This document shows positions 55,824 to 62,130 of a stretch of 62,130 nt of DNA, one piece after another. Location of the stretch: NCBI RefSeq assembly GCF_001949145.1, contig NW_019091613.1, forward strand, positions 240,902 to 303,031. Reading direction: 5' to 3'. Origin of the DNA: Acanthaster planci. Taxonomy: Eukaryota > Echinodermata > Asteroidea > Valvatida > Acanthasteridae. The notes under the pieces are model-generated. The model made no database searches. It was not told the origin of the DNA and was given only the letters and a program-made list of their open reading frames with translations. The first letter of the stretch is position 1, and every line of letters starts with the position of its first letter. Both the position numbers and the translations under genes were made by a program.

Positions 55824-56412
55824 CCAATTCCTGCCGGGGATTCCGGATCCTGACAAATATGCTTTATATGCGTGGTCGGGGTCTCCGAACTCAGACAAGG
55901 GGAACTGGGCCTTGTAACAAAAGACCGTACTCGGAACAAAAGACCAGGCTGCTGGGCATTACCAATATTTTTTCACTCTCAAAAGTGGAGATAATCCAGC
56001 CTTGTTTTGAAATGGTATACCGCGGTTTTAGGTATTTAGAGCGAGCGGATTACCACTGGGGACAAAAGCGCTCTACCACCACAGCGATGAGCCACACAGC
56101 ACTGCTGCATATTAATCCGGCCCCTATTGAAAAGAGGTCAGCAGCGTACTGAGCCAGGTTCGTGAACAAAAGAAAGTTATATAACACCGCACAATCTGGG
56201 CTCCTTTTACAAGGCTGCAGGCCTGGCTGAAATACTGGGATGTCAATAGATTTTGTCTGTCAGGCTAGAGTGGACACAAGACAGTCCTTCACGTGTTTGC
56301 AATTGTCCAGTAAATGAAGATAAGAATTTTTAAAGAATTTTGAAACAGAAAAAAATGATAAATATCCCGGCCCAGCATCATCAACATTGATAACTGCCCC
56401 AGCAGGAAGTGG
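55824..56412. mobile_element. MITE family M3, copy B (589 bp, TTAA flanks)
   Basis: TTAA|CCAATTCCTGCCGGGG ... CCCAGCAGGAAGTGG|TTAA. Full-length counterpart of copy A at 35851-36438, with exact TTAA borders, supporting a piggyBac-like origin. Confidence 0.8.
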
Positions 56413-56807
56413 TTAAAGCGCTTTCATTAGAGGGTTTATTACAAAGAAAGACTTGAAGGACCAGACAGACTTTGATGCATTGTTGGGCTTTTAATGGTAT
56501 CCACCAGTAGGTGTGTTTGTAGCTGCAGTTTGTGATTGCATGAGGCTGTTTAAATTAGCGACTCAGATGCTGTTCCTCATTGTGTGGTTTGGGTTTGTTT
56601 GTTCTATGCTGGGGGTTTTCATTTGTTAGTCTGCTTTTTACTTTAAAGCCCCATTTTGCTCTTCTCTTGCTTGAGATTTCACGAACTTTGAGGACCTTAC
56701 CAGGGGGGCATTTTACAAGTTTCAGGGAGGAAGAAATCATCCTAAATTCTTATTTTGAAACGTTTGACTCTTTTTATTTTTGGAGGAGTGTCATGGCCCC
56801 TCTTCAC

Positions 56808-57080
56808 CTTACTCAATTCAATTCAATTTTATTTTGTCCGCATTATAAAAAAAACCAGATAGTTGTGTTCCATTGGCAATTCACTTTAAAAGGTTTCATC
56901 AAAAAACATGTTACACAGTTTAAGATTAAAAAGAAGATATTCAACATACATGGCAGTAATTAATGAATAAAAATGGGAACAGAATAATAAGTACCTTAAA
57001 TTTACATAATTAACAGATAAAATCAAGATCAAATCAAATCAGATAAAAATAAGCACATGGAAAACAATAGAGAAATAACC
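56808..57080 (-). mobile_element. Retrotransposon 3' end with (TTGAA)n tail
   Basis: On the minus strand the sequence ends GGACAAAATAAAATTGAATT with further TGAA units, the kind of tail found on CR1/L2/Rex elements. It may be the 3' end of the RT relic at 57948-59150, since orientation and order agree, with two small MITEs inserted between. Confidence 0.55.
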
Positions 57081-57123
57081 AACATCCCTATACAATGCTT
57101 TTTACTGCTTGACTACAGAATTA

Positions 57124-57525
57124 CAGTCATTTGCAAAAGTTTAGGACCACCCATACAAAATGCATTAACCTGAAGAAAGACCAAACTCAAACCAATCAAT
57201 CAGGACAACTAATATTTATATTCAACGTGTAACCTTAATATCTTGGTTAAACAGCTATTTGACTACATTTCCATGATTTGAAATGTTAACAGTCTAATAT
57301 CTAGTGTGCCCTCCTTTATTTCTGATTATTTAGCGTGGCTTTTTTACTCATGCTAAGACCTGTCTTTGCAAAAAAATTACATTCAAATGAGTATTTACAT
57401 GTAGCACTGCACTGATGTTATGCACCACTGTAAAATATGTTCATTCAGTGAGACAATGTAATGTAGGCCCAGTGACAGAAATACCAATAAAATTCCAGGT
57501 AGTGCTAAACTTTTGCAAGTGACTG
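57124..57525. mobile_element. Tc1/mariner-like MITE
   Basis: The left terminus CAGTCATTTGCAAAAGTTTA is mirrored at the right (TAAACTTTTGCAAGTGACTG, allowing one small difference). TTGCAAAAGT is typical of Tc1-like ends, and TA precedes the left end. There is no transposase frame. Confidence 0.7.
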
Positions 57526-57530
57526 TTTAG

Positions 57531-57656
57531 AGGTTCTGTATGGCAGCCATCTTTCCGGTAAGTGCTTGTGTCGTGGAGGGATTGTACAAAAGGTCTACTT
57601 GTGTATTTCCGTGGAATAAACGCTCATACCGGAAAAATGGCTGCCACACAGAACCT
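57531..57656. mobile_element. 126-bp inverted repeat (AGGTTCTGTATGGCAGCCAT ends)
   Basis: AGGTTCTGTATGGCAGCCAT at the left is mirrored by ATGGCTGCCACACAGAACCT at the right, and TTTCCGGTA/TACCGGAAA lie just inside. It is a small hairpin element directly beside the Tc1-like MITE. Confidence 0.65.
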
Positions 57657-57947
57657 GTATACAGGTGAACTGAGTTGGGAACAAAAGACTGACGAAAGCA
57701 AAGAGTGTGTTTGTAGTGGGGCGAGTCTAATACTAGAATGATTAAAAGCAAAACAGTTAAAAAGTAGGTGGCTCGGGTCTGTCATTAGATCTAATTTTGC
57801 AACCATCTGTGTGACAAACCATTTATCCAAGGGTTGCAAGTCTAAACCTATCACTAGGCCGTTTTTGCGTACTTGGTCAACCTTATTCTGTTGAGAAAGT
57901 GGGCCACTGAAATGAGCATGTCAAGTTCAAAGATGGAACGCTCTAAA

Positions 57948-59150
57948 TCACAGACTCATAAAATAAATGCCAAATTGTATGATTAACGCAAAACTGTTTT
58001 CATTTTCCGCAGGAAGTACATATACATTGGTTAGCCCTCTTACACATCGATTCATGTTGCTATTCCAGTTCAGTTCTCGGCTACCACAGCACCAAGATAC
58101 CGGTATATGTACACTTGTTGTGACTGGCTCTTTCCACAGTACTCTTACTGATAATGATTGGTTCATGTGCTTCAGTATTGTGCCGAAAGTCAGAATTATT
58201 TTTCCCTTTGTTTTTTTGTACATATTTGAGAGATAGTGGTGAATACACCAGTTGATGAAGTACTCTGAAAAATACATTGTGGGATCAGTTTTCAAATTAC
58301 CAGTTATAACTGTATCATCGGCATACTTGATAATGCTGCCGCTGGAGCTGGAACATACATGTAAGTAGTCATTTGTGTAGAGTGAGATTCGTACTGGAGA
58401 AATAACACAACCCCGCGGATGGAGCACAATAACCCTGACGTTGGAGCAGGCACTCTCTGCTTTGACATACTGTGACCTTTCTCTCGGAAACACATGTATC
58501 CACCGCATGATACTCGGAGAGATATCCATATTCATTAATTTCTGTACCAGAGTGCGAGGTAGCATTGTGTTAAAAGCACTGGAGAAATCAATTTTAAAAA
58601 AACGACCTGGCATAAGCTTTAGGTAAATCCGAGTGACTGCAAAAGTTTGTGGAGCTATGAACACTAGCACTGCATCGTCAACTCCTCTGACTTCTGTACA
58701 CAAACTGAAAATTATTAAGAAATGAACTAGCTTGATTATAATAAGACATTTCATGACCAATCTGTCCAGACATTTCATGATGTTGGATGCCTTCAGGGTG
58801 GTGCCGGTAGTCATTCATCACAGTAGCCTTGTCTTGTTTTGGTACAGGGACTGTGTTTGCCCTTTTCCAGATTTTTGGGATGAAATCTTCACTTAATAAT
58901 AAAAGTAATATCATTTGAAAGAGCAATGTAAAAACACTGGCTAATTGATGGCTACATGACTTAAGAATTCTGTTGCTAATACCTTCAGGTCCTGCAGTTT
59001 TATTTCAACTTAAGGTCCGAGAACACATTCTGAATGTCTGTCTTGGCAATGGTTACTTTATCCGTCTGTGTATTCGTCTGTGAAACATCTCGTAATGACT
59101 TTTCAAACAACCTGTTCTCATTAGTAAAATCATGTACATGTACATCAAAT
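57948..59150 (-). mobile_element. Non-LTR reverse transcriptase relic
   Basis: Minus-strand frames encode KTAGPEGISNRILKSCSHQL (near 58985), then IPKIWKRANTVPVPKQDKAT, then, in a 288-codon open frame, FFKIDFSSAFNTM, ISLYTNDYL, the catalytic-site-like IKYADDTVITG, and YLSNMYKKTKGKIILTFG. The order matches fingers and palm of CR1/Rex-type reverse transcriptases. At least one frame change separates the first parts from the long frame, and expected segments are missing, so it is not active. Confidence 0.85.
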
Positions 59151-60334
59151 CTTCAGAAGATGTATGCTCCCTTCACACCCCCATATGATGACTATAGCAA
59201 GCTTGTATGGACTCGTAAATATAGTACATCAATACATTCAACAGCAGCCCATACATCATTAATAAAATACTCAGGAAGTCCTCTAATTTAGCTTTGAGCA
59301 ATTAGGGAGAATTTTCTTAAACAGATTGAGTAAACATGCCTAATTGCAGTTTGACTGTTTATAATCATCGTAAAATGAGTAGGATTAAGTTACCCAAGGC
59401 CCATTTATTTATGGGGAGGTTAGCTACCTGTTTGTGTGCATATTGTGTACAAGTAGTAGTGGTAGTCCAGGCTTTGGAAGCTTGGGATTCATGTCTCAAG
59501 TGGGTCATAGGAGTCAAGTTTGTTGATTTAGTAAATGCACTAGGGTAATTAACCAGTCTGCTCTGCATTGTTAACGATTTTGCCTGGTGCTCCATTGCAA
59601 CTTGTACCTAGTTTTGGGGCTATGAAAACTGAAACCAGTGATCAATGGTTAAAAAGCTGAAGAATGAAACAGTAATGTAGGTGCAGTGTTTCAGTTAGGC
59701 CATGTGCCTGTGGTTATTGGTTGGTTTCAGAAGAGTAGCATTAGCTACAGGTATGTCGACCCCGTACAAGGTAATATTCTTTGAATAGTTCCGAGGTGAG
59801 ATGAATTATTCTCCCCTATACTTGATGAGTGAACCTGACTCTGACCTTGACATCTTTGGCCACTCTAGAAGAGATGTGCATGGTCAATTATTGATATTGG
59901 ACCAAGTGGCAAATATATCAACCCTTAACCCTAAGGATGTCATGGGCATATTGCCTTAACAGACATCTAGAAAATGCACTTAGATTTCTGCTTGTTTTCT
60001 GTGAGAAGTCTGTCATGAACCAGCTGTCACTTCCTAACAACCTTTGTCAAGCATTTAGTTGTTTTTAATTTACTCTTTTCCGCAGTATGTACAATTATTT
60101 TTTGTAATGCAGCCAACTTACAAATAAGATCAGACACAATTAGCAATCTTAGGAAAGTTAGATTTTAGGAACCATTCCTTCGGTCTGAAATTATGTCCTG
60201 CAAATGAATTTTTCCACTTTTTGAAGAAAGCAAAAGTGCTATGTGCATTTTGATTGTCTTCAAACCTGTCAGCCTTACAGGTAACAAATATGTATGGAGC
60301 ATGTTCGGCTAGTTGGTAGGAATGCCTACACAGT
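59151..60334. other. Stretch downstream of the intact GPCR
   Basis: No coding exon or clear repeat recognised. It should contain the receptor's 3' untranslated region; no close AATAAA on the minus strand was seen. Confidence 0.35.
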
Positions 60335-61471
60335 TTACGCATTAGTCTCCTTATTCAAGTGCCCAGTTTGATTGGTGAGATTATATTTGTCTGTTGCCTT
60401 GCTAATTGCAAGAGGAAGGTTGGTAAGATGTTTGCGGTGACCCTTGCGCTGGAATGCTGCTACCAAAGCAGCTCGATATTGTGGGTTCATTGCACTGTAG
60501 ATCAGTGGATTGACTGCTGAATTAAGACAGATCAGAACCATTGTGATTGGGAGCCATTCTTTTACAGCCCAGAATGAGCAAATTACGTTTTGATTGTAAC
60601 ACATAAACATATAAGCTACCATACATTGATAAGGGGTCTGACACGTGATAACAACTACTCCATTAACAAGTACCAACTTTGTCACTCGGTTTGCCATTTG
60701 TGATGTATCTTGGTCACTCTGGATTCTATCACTAGCACTTCTGCATTTCTTTAACTCATATATGATGCAGATGTACATGTAAGTATTCAGGAGAACAATG
60801 ATAAGTAAGGAAATGCCTATGATTAGATTAATGATGACATATTTATCTATATCTGCTGTTGAACAGTATGTTATTTTTGATGGATATCCAAGGTACTTGT
60901 CATCATTAGGCCATATTGCACACAAACTAAATAAGTCGTTTACCAAAAAGATATTGTAGCTTGCAATTGCCAACCCAAGCAGCCAGCAGATTGCAATCAG
61001 TTTGTAGGTTCGTCGGCGACTGCGGATTCTGTGAAGTCTGAGTGGATGACATAAGGACAAGAATCTCTCATATGAGGACATGGTAACCAGTGCCATGGAT
61101 GAGATGTAGCATAAGTGTACTGCCATAAAATAAATGCTGCATGGGGCTGAAGTGACAAATGGATCTTGCCTTATCACAGGTGAAGAATATTTACTCCAAG
61201 TTTGGACTGATACAAATGAAATAAGAAAGAGGAGATCAGCAAGAGCCAAGTGAGTCAAGTAGAGAGTAGTGTGAGATTTCCTCCTTGGAGCACGAATCAC
61301 AACAAACAGAAAGGTTGAGTTGGTGATAATACCGAGGCACAAAATGATTGGCATAAGAACAGTGATAATCACAGTTTCTGTTTTTGTGAACTCAACGATT
61401 GCAACAAATTCCTCTGACATGTTGCAAAAAAAACTACAGTTTTCCAGTGGTGTTGATAGGCAAGATTCCAT
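60335..61471 (-). CDS. Intronless rhodopsin-family G-protein-coupled receptor (orphan, peptide-receptor-like)
   Basis: Seven-transmembrane receptor of 378 residues, uninterrupted. Approximate segments: TM1 33-58 (with GIITN), TM2 68-90 (LALADLLFL), TM3 110-134, TM4 154-175, TM5 211-235, TM6 262-285, TM7 303-325 with NPLIY at 321-325. Cys111 before TM3 and Cys203 in loop 2 can form the usual disulfide. The tip has two glycosylation sequons (N11, N17). Two signatures differ from the norm: ERF instead of DRY/ERY at 135-137, and CQTP instead of CWxP in TM6. The start at 61471 was chosen because three duplicated copies share an ATG there; an in-frame ATG at 61519 would add 16 residues. Sequence style suggests a neuropeptide-type receptor, but no ligand can be named. 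Related fragments lie at 48470-55460. Confidence 0.92.
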   Translation of the reverse strand: MESCLSTPLENCSFFCNMSEEFVAIVEFTKTETVIITVLMPIILCLGIITNSTFLFVVIRAPRRKSHTTLYLTHLALADLLFLISFVSVQTWSKYSSPVIRQDPFVTSAPCSIYFMAVHLCYISSMALVTMSSYERFLSLCHPLRLHRIRSRRRTYKLIAICWLLGLAIASYNIFLVNDLFSLCAIWPNDDKYLGYPSKITYCSTADIDKYVIINLIIGISLLIIVLLNTYMYICIIYELKKCRSASDRIQSDQDTSQMANRVTKLVLVNGVVVITCQTPYQCMVAYMFMCYNQNVICSFWAVKEWLPITMVLICLNSAVNPLIYSAMNPQYRAALVAAFQRKGHRKHLTNLPLAISKATDKYNLTNQTGHLNKETNA

Positions 61472-62130
61472 TGTACATTTAATCCGTATGTTGCTGACCG
61501 GAGCTTTAACCAGTCTCAAGGGTTTTAGATAGCAAGTAAGTTTCTGAATACAGTAATATAAATGGGTCTCAAAAACTGCCCAGCAATGTGATCATCCAGA
61601 GGTTTAGGCTGGTTACTCACTTCCAATCCATCGACCAGGTTGGAATCAGGCATGGACCGGTAAGTGGTCCAGTATTCAGGATGATTCGTCTTGTTGTGAT
61701 CGGTCCAGAAGAAGATTGGTCCGCCCAAACGTCAGTCAAGTGCTTTGATTTCTCTCAAAAGAATGTGGCCAAAGCACAGTTGGTAAGGAGGCATCAACCA
61801 TCAAGTTGTGGTTATCGACCTGATCAATCTCAAGTTGGTCTTGGAGCTCTAGAGGATTTCAGCTCCTTTGATTGCTCAAATCAAACTTCATCTGTCTGAT
61901 GAGATGCTAACAGCTAAGTGTATCAAGCCCCTTGTTGTGTGCATTCATCATTGACAGGCTCTCCAGTGATTGTGGATCAGAATGCAGCAACTCATGATAT
62001 GATGGTAGAGGTGGAATGGCTGGGTATAAAATTGCTCTGCCCTTTGAGGTAACAGGCTTTCACAATCCATGTCAACTGCAGCGTACATATATTTGCTGTC
62101 TTCAACTTTAGTTTGTCATGTAGTGGAGTC
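61472..62130 (-). promoter_or_regulatory. 5' flank of the intact GPCR, shared with three duplicated copies
   Basis: Upstream sequence of the receptor including GATCATCCAGAGGTTTAGGC and CCATCGACCAGGTTGG. The same order of landmarks recurs upstream of the fragments at 51326, 51955 and 53402. A promoter is expected here, but no TATA box or other core element stands out. Confidence 0.5.

Noticed and set aside
58441-58626. Plus-strand open frames opposite the RT relic
   Set aside because: They are shadows of the minus-strand reverse transcriptase frame.

Overview
This window is animal nuclear DNA. Its protein-coding genes are split by GT-AG introns of roughly 250 bases to several kilobases, it carries tRNA-derived SINEs, non-LTR retrotransposon tails and many short inverted-repeat elements, and there are no bacterial operons. 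The gene set (a P2X receptor, an ACC-synthase-like PLP enzyme, ERp29, DEPDC5, a BEN-domain protein and an intronless rhodopsin-type receptor), together with many ACATGTACATGTA-like strings, suggests an invertebrate deuterostome (amphioxus, hemichordate or echinoderm). The exact species is an inference I cannot settle from sequence alone.

Layout from left to right. At 302-4448 (minus) are the first five coding exons of a P2X ATP-gated channel; the rest of the gene lies left of the window. At 5705-6483 is a probable solo LTR. At 7279-14305 (minus) is a complete 12-exon ACC-synthase-like gene (448 codons before the stop) with repeat-rich introns. At 19866-23670 (minus) is a complete three-exon ERP29 gene. 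From 30536 to 47676 (plus) are N-terminal exons of DEPDC5; neither its first exon nor its later exons were found. Inside DEPDC5's 9.8 kb intron, on the opposite strand at 31939-35510, lies a BEN-domain gene. The last 14 kb hold a decayed receptor pseudogene, an assembly gap inside a retrotransposon, several duplicated copies of the 5' part of a receptor gene, another reverse transcriptase relic, and one intact intronless GPCR at 60335-61471 (minus).

The genes do not form an evident pathway: ERp29 acts in the ER lumen, DEPDC5 in GATOR1/TORC1 nutrient signalling, P2X and the GPCR at the plasma membrane, and the BEN protein probably in the nucleus. The unusual content is mostly in non-coding parts: an array of decayed copies of an exon end inside the ACCS intron, replacement of the PLP-contacting Asp by Asn in ACCS, a possible GC-AG intron and three SINEs in the nested BEN gene, a possible extra DEPDC5 exon, and several MITE families whose ends and target-site duplications can be read by comparing copies within the window. 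All exon borders were set by reading frames, splice sites and remembered family motifs; no alignment was run.
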